Part shown: piece after piece, positions 48,694 to 57,600 of the stretch | How positions within the stretch are numbered: position 1 is the stretch's first letter | Layout: every line of letters starts with the position of its first letter | Assembly: GCF_963975745.1 (NCBI RefSeq) | Contig: NZ_CAXBIB010000009.1 | Span: forward strand, 62,001-126,000 | Origin: Parvibaculum sp963975745 | Lineage (GTDB): Bacteria > Pseudomonadota > Alphaproteobacteria > Parvibaculales > Parvibaculaceae | Direction of reading: 5' to 3' | Length of the DNA stretch: 64,000 bases | Position numbers and translations under genes: made by a program | The notes under the pieces: model-generated | What the model was told of the DNA's origin: nothing | The model's input: the letters and a program-made list of their open reading frames with translations, nothing else | Databases searched by the model: none

Positions 48694-49919
48694 ACGAGAC
48701 CCTGTTTTGTCAGCGCCTTGTTGAGGTTCTCTGCCACCTTGTCGAGGAAGCCTTCCGTCGACAGCCAGGATTGTTCGGAGCCGACCAGCAGCGCCAGGTC
48801 CTTGGTCATGTAACCGCTCTCGACGGTCGAGACGCAGACCTTTTCGAGCGTTGCGGCGAATTTCGCCAGGGCGTCATTGCCGTCGAGCTTGGCGCGATGC
48901 GAGAGACCGCGTGTCCAGGCGAAGATCGAGGCGATCGAGTTGGTCGAGGTTTCCTCGCCGCGCTGATGGGCGCGGTAATGGCGCGTCACGGTGCCGTGCG
49001 CGGCTTCGGCTTCCATGATCTTGCCATCCGGCGTCAGCAGCACCGAAGTCATCAGGCCGAGCGAACCGAAGCCCTGTGCGACCGAGTCCGACTGCACGTC
49101 GCCATCGTAATTCTTGCAGGCCCAGACATAGCCACCCGACCATTTCATCGACGAGGCCACCATGTCGTCGATCAGACGATGCTCATAGGTGATCTTTGCC
49201 GCTTCGAAATCGGCCTTGAATTCCTTCTCGTAAATCTCCTGGAAGAGATTCTTGAAGCGGCCGTCATAGGTCTTGAGGATCGTGTTCTTGGTGGACAGGT
49301 AGACCGGATATTTGCGGTCGAGACCGAACTTCATGCAGGCGCGGGCGAAGTCGCGGATGCTGTCGTCGAGATTGTACATGCCCATGGCGACGCCGGATGA
49401 GGGGAAGTCGAAGATCTCTTCCTCGATCGTGTCCTTGCCATCGTCCGACACCCACTTCATCGTCAGCTTTCCCTTGCCTGGGATCAGCATGTCGGTGGCG
49501 CGGTACTGGTCGCCGAAGGCATGACGGCCGATCACGATCGGTTCGGTCCAGCCCGGCACAAGGCGCGGGATGTTGCGGCAGATGATCGGCTCGCGAAACA
49601 CCGTGCCGCCGAGAATGTTGCGGATCGTGCCGTTGGGCGACCGCCACATCTTCTTCAGTTTGAACTCGTCGACGCGCGCCTCGTCGGGCGTGATGGTCGC
49701 GCATTTGACGCCAACCCCGTGGCGCTTGATTGCCTCGGCAGATTCGACTGTCACCCGGTCGTCGGTGTCGTCGCGATGCTCCATGCCGAGGTCGTAATAG
49801 TCGAGATCGAGATCGAGATAGGGGAAGATCAGCTTGTCCTTGATCATCTGCCAGATGATCCGGGTCATCTCATCGCCATCGAGATCGACCACGGGGTTTG
49901 CGACTTTGATCTTCGGCAT
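48690..49919 (-). CDS. icd: NADP-dependent isocitrate dehydrogenase
   Basis: A 409-residue TCA-cycle enzyme converting isocitrate to 2-oxoglutarate, of the eukaryote-like dimeric subfamily. Start MPKIKVANPVVDLDGDEMTRIIWQMIKDKLI; substrate-site serine region KMWRSPNGTIRNILGGTVFREPI; metal/cofactor region KNYDGDVQSDSVAQGFGSLGLMTSVLLTPDG. The ATG at 49919 is the family start. It converges on alaS with overlapping stop codons and is divergent from trmJ. Confidence 0.97.
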   Translation of the reverse strand: MPKIKVANPVVDLDGDEMTRIIWQMIKDKLIFPYLDLDLDYYDLGMEHRDDTDDRVTVESAEAIKRHGVGVKCATITPDEARVDEFKLKKMWRSPNGTIRNILGGTVFREPIICRNIPRLVPGWTEPIVIGRHAFGDQYRATDMLIPGKGKLTMKWVSDDGKDTIEEEIFDFPSSGVAMGMYNLDDSIRDFARACMKFGLDRKYPVYLSTKNTILKTYDGRFKNLFQEIYEKEFKADFEAAKITYEHRLIDDMVASSMKWSGGYVWACKNYDGDVQSDSVAQGFGSLGLMTSVLLTPDGKIMEAEAAHGTVTRHYRAHQRGEETSTNSIASIFAWTRGLSHRAKLDGNDALAKFAATLEKVCVSTVESGYMTKDLALLVGSEQSWLSTEGFLDKVAENLNKALTKQGLV

Positions 49920-50074
49920 GGGGGGTCCTTCGAGACGTGTAACGGGCGGGGGGCAGGCGTGCGTGGCGCCGGCGCAGAACGAGCCTCTTCCGTATAACAT
50001 TGCAGGCCGATTGATTAAAGGCAGGCAATCGCTTATTGACGCTCGCCGACTTCCCTAACGGAAACCATCTGCCC

Positions 50075-50863
50075 ATGGCCGGAACCGATCAGACCAGGCG
50101 AGACGAAGCCCCGCGCGAGGCGGGTCCTGCCGTGATTCTGGTGGCGCCCCAGCTTGGCGAGAATATCGGCACGGCGGCGCGCGCCATGCTCAATTTCGGC
50201 CTGACCGATCTCCGGCTGGTGCGGCCGCGCGACGGCTGGCCCAATGAGCGGGCCCGTGCGGCGGCGTCGGGTGCCGATGTCGTGATCGACGGTGCGCGGG
50301 TGTTCGACACGACGGCCGATGCCGTCGCCGATCTCGATTATGTCATTGCGACGACGGCGCGCGCGCGCGACATGGTCAAGCCGATCCACACACCGGCTAT
50401 GGCGGCGGGCGCATTGCGGCAGGCAATCGGCGGCGGGCAGGCGGGGCTGCTTTTCGGGCCGGAGCGCACCGGCCTCGAAAACGATGACCTGGCGCTTGCC
50501 GATGCGCTGATGATGGTGCCGGTCAATCCGGCCTTCGCCTCGCTCAATCTTGCTCAATGCGTGCTGCTGATGTCGTATGAATGGCACAAGGCGGGCGACG
50601 CGACCGCGCCGACGCGGATCGACTACCAGCAGACGCGGCCGGCCAGCAAGGCGGAGCTTGTCGGCTTCTTCACCCATCTCGAGAGTGAACTCGACCGTTT
50701 CGGCTTCCTGAAGCCGCCGGAAAAACGCCCCTCCATGGTGCGCAATCTGCGCAACATGTTCCAGCGGGCGGGCCTGACCGAGCAGGAGGTCCGCACGCTC
50801 AGGGGTGTTGTGGCGGCGCTGACAAGGCGGGTGCCGAAGGGCGAGGGGCCCGAGGACAAATAG
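50075..50863 (+). CDS. trmJ: tRNA 2'-O-methyltransferase TrmJ
   Basis: A 262-residue SpoU-class (SPOUT) methyltransferase modifying nucleotide 32 of the tRNA anticodon loop. Motifs: VILVAPQLGENIGTAARAMLNFGLTDLRLVRPRDGWP (motif 1, with the asparagine in ENIG), LLFGPERTGLENDDL (motif 2) and VPVNPAFASLNLAQCVLLMSYEW (motif 3). The C-terminal helix region has LEKPPEK..-type MVRNLRNMFQRAGLTEQEVRTLRG. ATG 50075 is preferred to a TTG at 50036. Confidence 0.93.
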   Translation: MAGTDQTRRDEAPREAGPAVILVAPQLGENIGTAARAMLNFGLTDLRLVRPRDGWPNERARAAASGADVVIDGARVFDTTADAVADLDYVIATTARARDMVKPIHTPAMAAGALRQAIGGGQAGLLFGPERTGLENDDLALADALMMVPVNPAFASLNLAQCVLLMSYEWHKAGDATAPTRIDYQQTRPASKAELVGFFTHLESELDRFGFLKPPEKRPSMVRNLRNMFQRAGLTEQEVRTLRGVVAALTRRVPKGEGPEDK

Positions 50864-51083
50864 GGCCTGGGCGGGCCGATTTTTTCGAGCGTTTTGAGTG
50901 GTTTGACAGGGCGGGTCCCCCGCGCTAAAACCCGCCTCGAAACGGGCTCCCGGCTTTGGGGGCCCGGTTTTCATTGAAGAGTTACGCACCCGCGGGTCCG
51001 GCGACGCTTGTAGCCGGTCCCTGTCGGTCCCGCAGGGACAAAGGAGGGCGCGTTTCCTTAACGTCTGACCCAAGGAAACCGCG

Positions 51084-51704
51084 ATGACAAAGCGCCAGGA
51101 GTCCAAGTACAAGATCGACCGCCGGATGGGCGAAAACATCTGGGGTCGTCCGAAGAGCCCGGTCAACCGCCGCGAATACGGCCCCGGCCAGCATGGCCAG
51201 CGCCGCAAGGGCAAGCTCTCGGACTACGGCGTGCAGCTGCGCGCCAAACAGAAGCTCAAGGGCTTCTACGGCAATATTTCCGAAAAGCAGTTCCGCGGCA
51301 TCTACAAGGATGCCGACCGTCTGCGCGGCGACACCGGCGAGCTGCTGATCGGCCTCCTGGAGCGCCGTCTCGACGCCGTCGTCTACCGCGCCAAGTTCGT
51401 GCCGACCGTGTTCGCCGCACGCCAGTTCGTCAGCCATGGTCATGTGCTGGTCAACGGCAAGCGCGTCAATGTGCCGAGCTACCGTGTGCGCGAGGGCGAT
51501 GTGGTCGAGGTGCGCGAGAAGTCGAAGCAGATGGCGCTGGTGCTCGAAGCCGCGCAGTCGGCCGAGCGCGATACGCCGGACTATCTCGAAGTCGACCACG
51601 ACAAGATGACCGCGAAATTCGTCCGCGTTCCGGCTTTCGCCGATGTACCCTATGCGGCGCATATGGAACCGAATCTGGTCGTCGAGTTCTACTCGCGCAG
51701 CTAG
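51084..51704 (+). CDS. rpsD: 30S ribosomal protein S4
   Basis: A 206-residue primary rRNA-binding ribosomal protein. Family features: KYKIDRRMGENIWG, NRREYGPGQHGQRRKGKLSDYGVQLRAKQKLKGFYG and the S4 domain LERRLDAVVYRAKFVPTVFAARQFVSHGHVLVNGKRVNVPSYRV. AAGGA precedes the ATG. It stands alone rather than in an rpsM-rpsK-rpoA operon. Its 220-bp leader contains several stems, so autoregulation is possible. Confidence 0.98.
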   Translation: MTKRQESKYKIDRRMGENIWGRPKSPVNRREYGPGQHGQRRKGKLSDYGVQLRAKQKLKGFYGNISEKQFRGIYKDADRLRGDTGELLIGLLERRLDAVVYRAKFVPTVFAARQFVSHGHVLVNGKRVNVPSYRVREGDVVEVREKSKQMALVLEAAQSAERDTPDYLEVDHDKMTAKFVRVPAFADVPYAAHMEPNLVVEFYSRS

Positions 51705-51725
51705 TTGCCGCGCGCCGGACAAACG

Positions 51726-51754
51726 AAAAGGCCGCTCGAAAGAGCGGCCTTTTT
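51726..51754. terminator. Terminator between rpsD and grxD
   Basis: AAAAGGCCGCTC-GAAA-GAGCGGCCTTTT, a perfect 12-bp stem with a GNRA-type loop and T run on both strands. It serves rpsD (rightward) and probably the purine-bolA-grxD transcript (leftward). Confidence 0.9.
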
Positions 51755-51774
51755 GCTGTCGGCTGCCGGACGGA

Positions 51775-52113
51775 TCAGGCGGCCTGGGTCTCGATGCCCT
51801 TGGCGGCGAGATAATCGCGCAATTCGCCCTGTTCGAACATTTCGCGGACGATATCGCAGCCGCCGACGAATTCGCCCTTCACATAGAGCTGCGGAATGGT
51901 CGGCCAGTCGGAGAATTCCTTGATGCCCTGGCGGATGTCGTCGTCGGCGAGTACGTCGATGCCCTTGAAGGGCACGCCGAGATAGGTCAGCACCTGCACG
52001 ACGGCGTTCGAGAAACCGCATTGCGGAAAGACCGGCGTGCCCTTCATGAAGAGCACGACATCGCTCTCGTTCACTTCCGCCTTGATGCGGTCGAAGACCG
52101 GGTTGTCGCTCAT
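51775..52113 (-). CDS. grxD: Monothiol glutaredoxin (Grx4/GrxD type)
   Basis: A 112-residue CGFS-type glutaredoxin binding a [2Fe-2S] cluster with glutathione and transferring it to targets. The active site is C32-GFS (FPQCGFS), with WPTIPQLYVKGEFVGGCDIVREM following. The ATG at 52113 (MSDNPVFDRIK) is the family start. It lies downstream of a bolA homologue; Grx4 and BolA proteins form cluster-bridged complexes, so the pairing is functional. Confidence 0.94.
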   Translation of the reverse strand: MSDNPVFDRIKAEVNESDVVLFMKGTPVFPQCGFSNAVVQVLTYLGVPFKGIDVLADDDIRQGIKEFSDWPTIPQLYVKGEFVGGCDIVREMFEQGELRDYLAAKGIETQAA

Positions 52114-52154
52114 CTCATTCGTCCTTTCGCGGCGTCTGTTGCCGGCGTTTCGTG

Positions 52155-52391
52155 TCAATCCTGCGGCGCGCTGGTCTGCAGCGCCAATGCGTGAAGTTCG
52201 TTGCCCATGCCGCCTTTCAGCGCGCTGTAGACCATCTGGTGCTGCTGCACCCGTGTCTTGCCCCTGAAGGCGGCGGAGACGACATTGGCCGCATAATGGT
52301 CGCCGTCCCCGGCCAGGTCGCGGATGTCGACGATCGCGTCGGGAAGCGCCTCCTTGATCAGGCGTTCGATGTCCGAGGCGGTCATGGCCAT
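52155..52391 (-). CDS. BolA-family protein
   Basis: A 78-residue BolA/IbaG-like protein. The sequence IERLIKEALPDAIVDIRDLAGDGDHYAANVVSAAFRGKTRVQQHQMVYSALKGGMGNELHALALQT shows the conserved HY...V...F.GK....H..VY.AL core. It is 30 bp after purL and 41 bp before grxD, and probably acts with GrxD in iron-sulfur handling. Confidence 0.93.
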   Translation of the reverse strand: MAMTASDIERLIKEALPDAIVDIRDLAGDGDHYAANVVSAAFRGKTRVQQHQMVYSALKGGMGNELHALALQTSAPQD

Positions 52392-52421
52392 GTCAGTCTG
52401 TCTCCCGATTGCCGACGGCGG

Positions 52422-54641
52422 TCAAAGCTCGGGGCCTTCGGCCATATAGGCCGGCAGCCAGCCCTCATGTGCGACCCCAAGCTCGACCAATGATATGGGA
52501 GTGGCACCTGCCAGTGTCAATTCGCTGCCGCCTGTGGTGCCGATGCGGGCGGCGGGCACACCTGCCTTTGCGGCGCGAGCGATGAGGCTTTCTGCGTCCT
52601 TTTCGGGCATCGTCACCAGGTAACGGGCCTGATCCTCGCCAAAGGCCCAGGCATGCAGCGGCAGCTCGGTATCGGGCCGGATGCGCGCACCGATGCCGCT
52701 GGCCATCGCCATTTCGGCCAGCGCCACCAGCACGCCGCCATCGGACAGATCGTGCACGGCGGTGACATGGCCGGCGCGAATCTCGCCGCGGATGAAGTCG
52801 CCATTGCGGCGTTCGACGGCGAGGTCGACCGGCGGCGGGGCACTGCGGTCGTCCTTCCGGCCGGCAATGTCGCGCAGATATATGCTCTGGCCGAGATGGC
52901 CCCTGGTCTCGCCGACCAGCACGACCGCCTCGCCCTCGGCCTTGAAGGGAATGGTTGCGCGCATGGCCACATCGGGCAGCAGACCGACGCCGCCGATCGC
53001 CGGTGTCGGCAGGATGCCCTTGCCGTTGGTCTCGTTGTAGAGCGAGACATTTCCTGAGACGACCGGGAAGTCGAGCGCGCGGCAGGCTTCGCCGATGCCC
53101 TGGATGCAGCCGACGAACTGTCCCATGATGTCGGGCTTTTCGGGATTGCCGAAATTGAGATTGTCGGTGATCGCCAGCGGCTCGGCGCCGACAGCGGTCA
53201 GGTTGCGCCAGCATTCGGCGACCGCCTGTCTGCCACCTTCGACCGGATCGGCGGCGCAATAGCGCGGTGTCACGTCGAGCGTGAAGGCGAGACCCTTCTT
53301 CTGCCGTTCGACGCGGATCACCGCGGCGTCGCCGCCGGGGCCGACCGCCGTGTTGCCCTGGATCAGATGGTCGTATTGCTCCCAGATCCAGCGGCGCGAG
53401 CACATGTCCGGTAGGGCAACCAGCCGGGCCAGCGCTTCGCCGACATCGTTGGGTGCCGGCGTTTCGGCTGGCGCCAGCAGGGCGGGTTTCTCGGCCGTGA
53501 CCCAGGGGCGATCATATTCCGGCGCCTGGTCGCCCAGTTCCTTGATCGGCAGATCGGCCATCACCTCGCCATGGCGGCTGACGCGGAAGCGCAGATCGTC
53601 GGTGGTCTTGCCGATGATCGCGAAGTCGAGGCCCCATTTGACGAAGATCGCCTCGGCGTCCTTCTCGCGCGCCGGGTCGAGTACCATCAGCATGCGCTCC
53701 TGGCTCTCCGACAGCATCATTTCATAGGCGCTCATGCCCTCCTCGCGGCAGGGCACCTTGTCGAGATCGAGCTCGACGCCGAGATCGCCTTTCGCGCCCA
53801 TCTCGACGGCCGAGCAGGTCAGGCCGGCCGCGCCCATGTCCTGAATGGCGATCACCGCGCCAGTTGCCATCAGTTCGAGGCAGGCTTCGAGCAGCAGCTT
53901 TTCCGAAAAGGGATCGCCGATCTGCACGGTCGGGCGCTTTTCTTCGGAGTCCGCGCCGAATTCGGCCGATGCCATGGTTGCGCCATGAATGCCGTCGCGG
54001 CCGGTCTTTGAACCCAGATAGACGATCGGCAGGCCGACACCCTTGGCTTCGGAATAGAAGATCTTGTCGGCATCGGCGAGGCCCGCCGCGAAGGCGTTGA
54101 CCAGGCAGTTGCCATTGTAGCTCGGATCGAAATTGACCTCGCCGCCGATGGTCGGCACGCCGAAGGAATTGCCGTAGCCGCCGATGCCGGCGACGACGCC
54201 CGAAACGATATGGCGGGTGCGGGGATGCTCGGGCGCCCCGAAGCGCAGCGCGTTCAGTGCCGCCACCGGCCGTGCGCCCATGGTGAAGACGTCGCGCAGA
54301 ATGCCGCCCACGCCGGTCGCCGCGCCTTCATGCGGTTCGATGTAGGAAGGGTGGTTGTGACTTTCCATCTTGAAGATGATCGCCTGGCCGTCACCGATAT
54401 CGACGACGCCGGCGTTCTCGCCCGGGCCGCAGATGACGCGCGGACCGGTGGTCGGCAGGGTGCGCAGCCATTTCTTCGACGACTTGTAGGAACAATGCTC
54501 GTTCCACATCGCCGAGAAGATGCCGAGTTCGGTCAGAGTCGGCTCGCGGCCGATCAGATCGAGAATGCGTTGATACTCGTCCGGCTTCAGGCCGTGCTCG
54601 GCGATCAGTTCCGGGGTGATGCGTACGTCGTTGGGAATCAC
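52422..54641 (-). CDS. purL: Phosphoribosylformylglycinamidine synthase subunit PurL
   Basis: A 739-residue small-type PurL, the synthetase subunit of the three-part FGAM synthase (PurL-PurQ-PurS) in purine synthesis. Motifs include NEHCSYKSSKKWLRTLPT, KMESHNHPSYIEPHEGAATGVGGI and IQDMGAAGLTCSAVEMGAKGDLGVELDL. The start overlaps the purQ stop by 4 bp. Length is normal for the small-PurL class. Confidence 0.98.
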   Translation of the reverse strand: MIPNDVRITPELIAEHGLKPDEYQRILDLIGREPTLTELGIFSAMWNEHCSYKSSKKWLRTLPTTGPRVICGPGENAGVVDIGDGQAIIFKMESHNHPSYIEPHEGAATGVGGILRDVFTMGARPVAALNALRFGAPEHPRTRHIVSGVVAGIGGYGNSFGVPTIGGEVNFDPSYNGNCLVNAFAAGLADADKIFYSEAKGVGLPIVYLGSKTGRDGIHGATMASAEFGADSEEKRPTVQIGDPFSEKLLLEACLELMATGAVIAIQDMGAAGLTCSAVEMGAKGDLGVELDLDKVPCREEGMSAYEMMLSESQERMLMVLDPAREKDAEAIFVKWGLDFAIIGKTTDDLRFRVSRHGEVMADLPIKELGDQAPEYDRPWVTAEKPALLAPAETPAPNDVGEALARLVALPDMCSRRWIWEQYDHLIQGNTAVGPGGDAAVIRVERQKKGLAFTLDVTPRYCAADPVEGGRQAVAECWRNLTAVGAEPLAITDNLNFGNPEKPDIMGQFVGCIQGIGEACRALDFPVVSGNVSLYNETNGKGILPTPAIGGVGLLPDVAMRATIPFKAEGEAVVLVGETRGHLGQSIYLRDIAGRKDDRSAPPPVDLAVERRNGDFIRGEIRAGHVTAVHDLSDGGVLVALAEMAMASGIGARIRPDTELPLHAWAFGEDQARYLVTMPEKDAESLIARAAKAGVPAARIGTTGGSELTLAGATPISLVELGVAHEGWLPAYMAEGPEL

Positions 54642-55306
54642 GCCACGGCCTCCAGCACGCTTTCGAAAAGCGCGCGCCCGTCGGTCGCGCCGTTCAGCGG
54701 TTCGATCATGTTCTCGGGATGCGGCATCAGGCCGAACACATTGCCGCGCTCGTTGAGAATGCCGGCAATGTCGTTGAGCGAGCCGTTGGGATTGGTGCCC
54801 GCGGCATAGCGCAGGCCGATGCGGCCTTCACCCTCGAGCCGCGCCAGCGTTTCAACATCGGTGAAATAGTTGCCGTCGCCATGCGCCACCGGGCAGTTCC
54901 AGATTTCGCCGGGCCGGTATTTGCGGGTGAAGTCGGTCTCGGCATTGACGACCTGCAGCTTGACATGCCGGCAGACGAATTTGAGGCCGGCATTGCGCAT
55001 CAGCACGCCGGGCAGCAGGCCTGCCTCGCAGAGAATCTGGAACCCGTTGCAGACGCCGAGCACGCGCACACCCCGGTCGGCGGCTCTCGCCACCGCCGGC
55101 ATGATGTTGCCGCGCGCGGCGATCGCGCCGGTCCTGAGATAGTCGCCATAGGAGAAACCGCCCGGCAGGACGACGAGGTCGACATCGGGCAGTTCGCGTT
55201 CGGTGTGCCAGATGGCATGCGGCTTGACGCCGGTGATCAGTTCGAGCGCATAGAGCATGTCGCGCTCGCGGTTCGATCCGGGGAATACGACGACGGCGGA
55301 CTTCAT
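54638..55306 (-). CDS. purQ: FGAM synthase glutaminase subunit PurQ
   Basis: A 222-residue class I glutamine amidotransferase supplying ammonia to PurL. The nucleophile cysteine is in GVCNGFQILCEAGLLPG, and the catalytic His-Glu are in GLMPHPENMIEP. The start at 55306 (MKSAVVVFPGSNRERD) is the family start, 2 bp after purS. Confidence 0.97.
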   Translation of the reverse strand: MKSAVVVFPGSNRERDMLYALELITGVKPHAIWHTERELPDVDLVVLPGGFSYGDYLRTGAIAARGNIMPAVARAADRGVRVLGVCNGFQILCEAGLLPGVLMRNAGLKFVCRHVKLQVVNAETDFTRKYRPGEIWNCPVAHGDGNYFTDVETLARLEGEGRIGLRYAAGTNPNGSLNDIAGILNERGNVFGLMPHPENMIEPLNGATDGRALFESVLEAVA

Positions 55307-55308
55307 GC

Positions 55309-55554
55309 TCACTTCTCGTCGAGCTCCACCGCGTAGTTCTCGATCACGGTGTTGGCGAGCAATTTCTTGCACATTTCGTCGATGACGGCGGCTGCCTTGG
55401 CGCGATCCTTCTCGGCCAGTTCGACCTCGATGTATTTTCCCTGCCGCACGCTTTCGACACCGGAAAAGCCCAGCGCGCCCAGTGCGCCTTCGATCGCCTT
55501 TCCCTGCGGGTCGAGAACGCCGTTCTTCAGCGTGACTTTGATACGGGCCTTCAT
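55309..55554 (-). CDS. purS: FGAM synthase subunit PurS
   Basis: An 81-residue structural subunit bridging PurQ and PurL. KARIKVTLKNGVLDPQGKAIEGALGALGFSGVESVRQGKYIEVEL is the family core. It lies between purC (13 bp) and purQ (2 bp). Confidence 0.96.
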   Translation of the reverse strand: MKARIKVTLKNGVLDPQGKAIEGALGALGFSGVESVRQGKYIEVELAEKDRAKAAAVIDEMCKKLLANTVIENYAVELDEK

Positions 55555-55567
55555 GCGTCGTCGTTCC

Positions 55568-56329
55568 TCACTTCACCAGCTTCGGGCCGCTGCGCTTCGG
55601 TTCGTTCTCGAACAGAATGCCGAGGCGGCGGGCCACTTCCTGATAGGCTTCGATCAGCCCGCCCATGTCGCGGCGAAACCGGTCCTTGTCGAGCTTGTCG
55701 TTGGAGCGGATGTCCCACAACCGGCAGGAATCGGGGCTGATCTCGTCGGCCAGCACCACGCGCACCATGTCGCCTTCGTACAAGCGTCCGAACTCGACCT
55801 TGAAATCGACGAGACGAATGCCGATGCCGAGAAAGAGCCCGGTCATGAAATCGTTGATCCGGAGCGCCAGCGCCATCATGTCGTCGATTTCCTGCGGCGT
55901 CGCCCAGCCGAAGGCGGTGATGTGCTCTTCCGAGACCATCGGATCGCCGAGTTCGTCGCTCTTGTAGTAGAACTCGATGATCGAGCGTGGCAGCGCGGTG
56001 CCTTCCTCGATGCCGAGGCGTTTCGAAAGCGATCCGGCGGCAACGTTGCGGACTACCACTTCACAGGGAATGATCTCGACCTCGCGGATCAGCTGCTCGC
56101 GCATGTTGATTGAGCGGATGAAATGCGTCGGTACGCCGATCTCGTTGAGGCGCGTGAAGATGAACTCCGAAATCCGGTTGTTGAGGACACCCTTGCCCTC
56201 GATGACGGCGCGCTTCTGGTTGTTGAAGGCAGTGGCGTCGTCCTTGAAATGCTGGACGAGCGTGCCGGGCTCGGGGCCTTCATAGAGCACCTTGGCCTTG
56301 CCTTCGTAAACGCGTCTGCGCCGGCTCAT
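55568..56329 (-). CDS. purC: SAICAR synthetase PurC
   Basis: A 253-residue enzyme joining aspartate to CAIR. Typical motifs: VYEGKAKVLYEGPEPGTLVQHFKDDATAFN, EVVVRNVAAGSLSKRLGIEEGTAL and LVDFKVEFGRLYEGDMVRVVLADEISPDSCRLWD. It is the first gene of the purCSQL-bolA-grxD run. Confidence 0.97.
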   Translation of the reverse strand: MSRRRRVYEGKAKVLYEGPEPGTLVQHFKDDATAFNNQKRAVIEGKGVLNNRISEFIFTRLNEIGVPTHFIRSINMREQLIREVEIIPCEVVVRNVAAGSLSKRLGIEEGTALPRSIIEFYYKSDELGDPMVSEEHITAFGWATPQEIDDMMALALRINDFMTGLFLGIGIRLVDFKVEFGRLYEGDMVRVVLADEISPDSCRLWDIRSNDKLDKDRFRRDMGGLIEAYQEVARRLGILFENEPKRSGPKLVK

Positions 56330-56666
56330 GTCGTGATTCCAATCGGTTGGCCCGGAATGCGGTGCCTTGTCGGATGTCCGCGGGGCGGAGGGAGCGCGAA
56401 AGACGGTCTGCGGAATCGGTCCTTCGGCGTGCGCAAGTTAACGCAAGGCCGGGGGCGATACAATGTATGTATAGTGTGCTTTTGCCGCAGCGCAACGCGG
56501 CATGAAATGCCCGGAAAATCAGCACCTTAGCTATTTCGTCGCAGCGCCGCGCCGGGGCGCCGATCGCGGTTGATTTGAATGGGCCGGACGGCTATGCCTA
56601 GGGCCAGTTTCTGTGCTGCGGCGCCGGCCGCCGGCGCCTGACCATTGAACGGAGTGACCCGGTCCC
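56330..56666. other. Divergent gap between purC and the DUF1476 gene
   Basis: 337 bp without a credible gene. AT-rich sequence near 56455-56480 could hold promoter elements for either direction, but I found no repeat, riboswitch or palindrome. A purine riboswitch motif was not recognised. Confidence 0.5.
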
Positions 56667-56984
56667 ATGTCCACCTTCGACAAGCGCGAAGACGGTTTCG
56701 AGAAGAAGTTCGTCCATGACGAGGAGTTGCGCTTCAAGGCCAATGCGCGCCGCAACAAGCTGCTGGGGCTCTGGGCCGCCGGTCTGCTGGGCAAGTCCGG
56801 CGCCGATGCCGACGCCTATGCGCAGGAGGTCGTCGCCTCGGACCTCAAGGCCGCCGGCGATCAGGACGTTTTCGACAAGGTCCGGGCCGATTTCGATGCC
56901 GCGGGCGTCGCGCAATCCGACCATCAGCTTCGCCGTACCATGGACGAGCTGATGGACGAGGCGATCCGCCAGCTTCAGGGCTGA
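56667..56984 (+). CDS. DUF1476 protein, ATPase inhibitor zeta subunit-like
   Basis: A 105-residue helical protein of the alphaproteobacteria-specific DUF1476 family, which includes the zeta inhibitor of the F1Fo-ATPase first described in Paracoccus. The N-terminus STFDKREDGFEKKFVHDEELRFKANARRNKLLGLWAAGLLG contains the inhibitory region; the C-terminal helices follow (SDLKAAGDQDVFDKVRADFDAAG). It stands divergent from purC, a common neighbour, and overlaps the end of the convergent PAS gene by 10 bp. Confidence 0.92.
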   Translation: MSTFDKREDGFEKKFVHDEELRFKANARRNKLLGLWAAGLLGKSGADADAYAQEVVASDLKAAGDQDVFDKVRADFDAAGVAQSDHQLRRTMDELMDEAIRQLQG

Positions 56985-57517
56985 GGCGGACGCCTTAATG
57001 TCTGGAAAATCGAGATGCTGCCCAGCAGCAGCAGGTCCTGCGGACTCGTGCCCTCGATCGGCAGATGCAGGATTTCCAGTTCCAGGAAATCGCGGTTGAA
57101 GCCGCAGAGACGGCCTTGCGTCGCATGGATGGCGCGTTCGGTCGTGACCTGGCGGTAGACCTCGGCGTTGCCGGCCACGCAATCGGGCTGATAGAGCTCC
57201 GAAATCGCCTGGCCGGTCGGGTCGAAGCCCAGCCAGCCGGTCAGTTGCGTACCGATCAGCCGCAGCCGCCAGTCGCTGCCTTCCGCATCCAGCGGTTCCA
57301 GCACGAAGATACTGGGCAGGATCGGTCCCATCTCGCGGCAGGGCAGGGCGGCGCGGCTCAGCAGGCGGTCGCCCCTGCGGTGGCTTGTCCAGAATTCGAG
57401 TAGCGCCAGCGATTGCGGATGCTGCGGCGTCGCGATTGGCGTCACATCGATTTCGATGCGAACCGCGTCCGCCGGTGGCAGACCCGCTTCATCCTGCTTT
57501 CGATATGTGGCGAACAT
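56975..57517 (-). CDS. PAS-domain protein (PAS_5/DUF1457 type)
   Basis: A 180-residue cytoplasmic protein. SLALLEFWTSHRRGDRLLSRAALPCREMGPILPSIFVLEPLDAEGSDWRLRLIGTQLTGWLGFDPTGQAISELY fits the PAS_5 family, common in alphaproteobacteria and of unknown signal. No output domain is attached. ATG 57517 is chosen; an upstream in-frame start at 57565 is less likely. The stop overlaps the DUF1476 gene. Confidence 0.8.
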   Translation of the reverse strand: MFATYRKQDEAGLPPADAVRIEIDVTPIATPQHPQSLALLEFWTSHRRGDRLLSRAALPCREMGPILPSIFVLEPLDAEGSDWRLRLIGTQLTGWLGFDPTGQAISELYQPDCVAGNAEVYRQVTTERAIHATQGRLCGFNRDFLELEILHLPIEGTSPQDLLLLGSISIFQTLRRPPQP

Positions 57518-57600
57518 GTGCGGCGCTTCCGTTTCTGGCGGCGACGTCCTCAAAGTCGCCCGCAAAGCGATAAAAAGCCCTTAAGTTATTCTATGCGGAC

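Noticed and set aside
56280..56525. Small minus-strand frame upstream of purC
   Set aside because: Overlaps the purC start in another frame and has no ribosome site or similarity.
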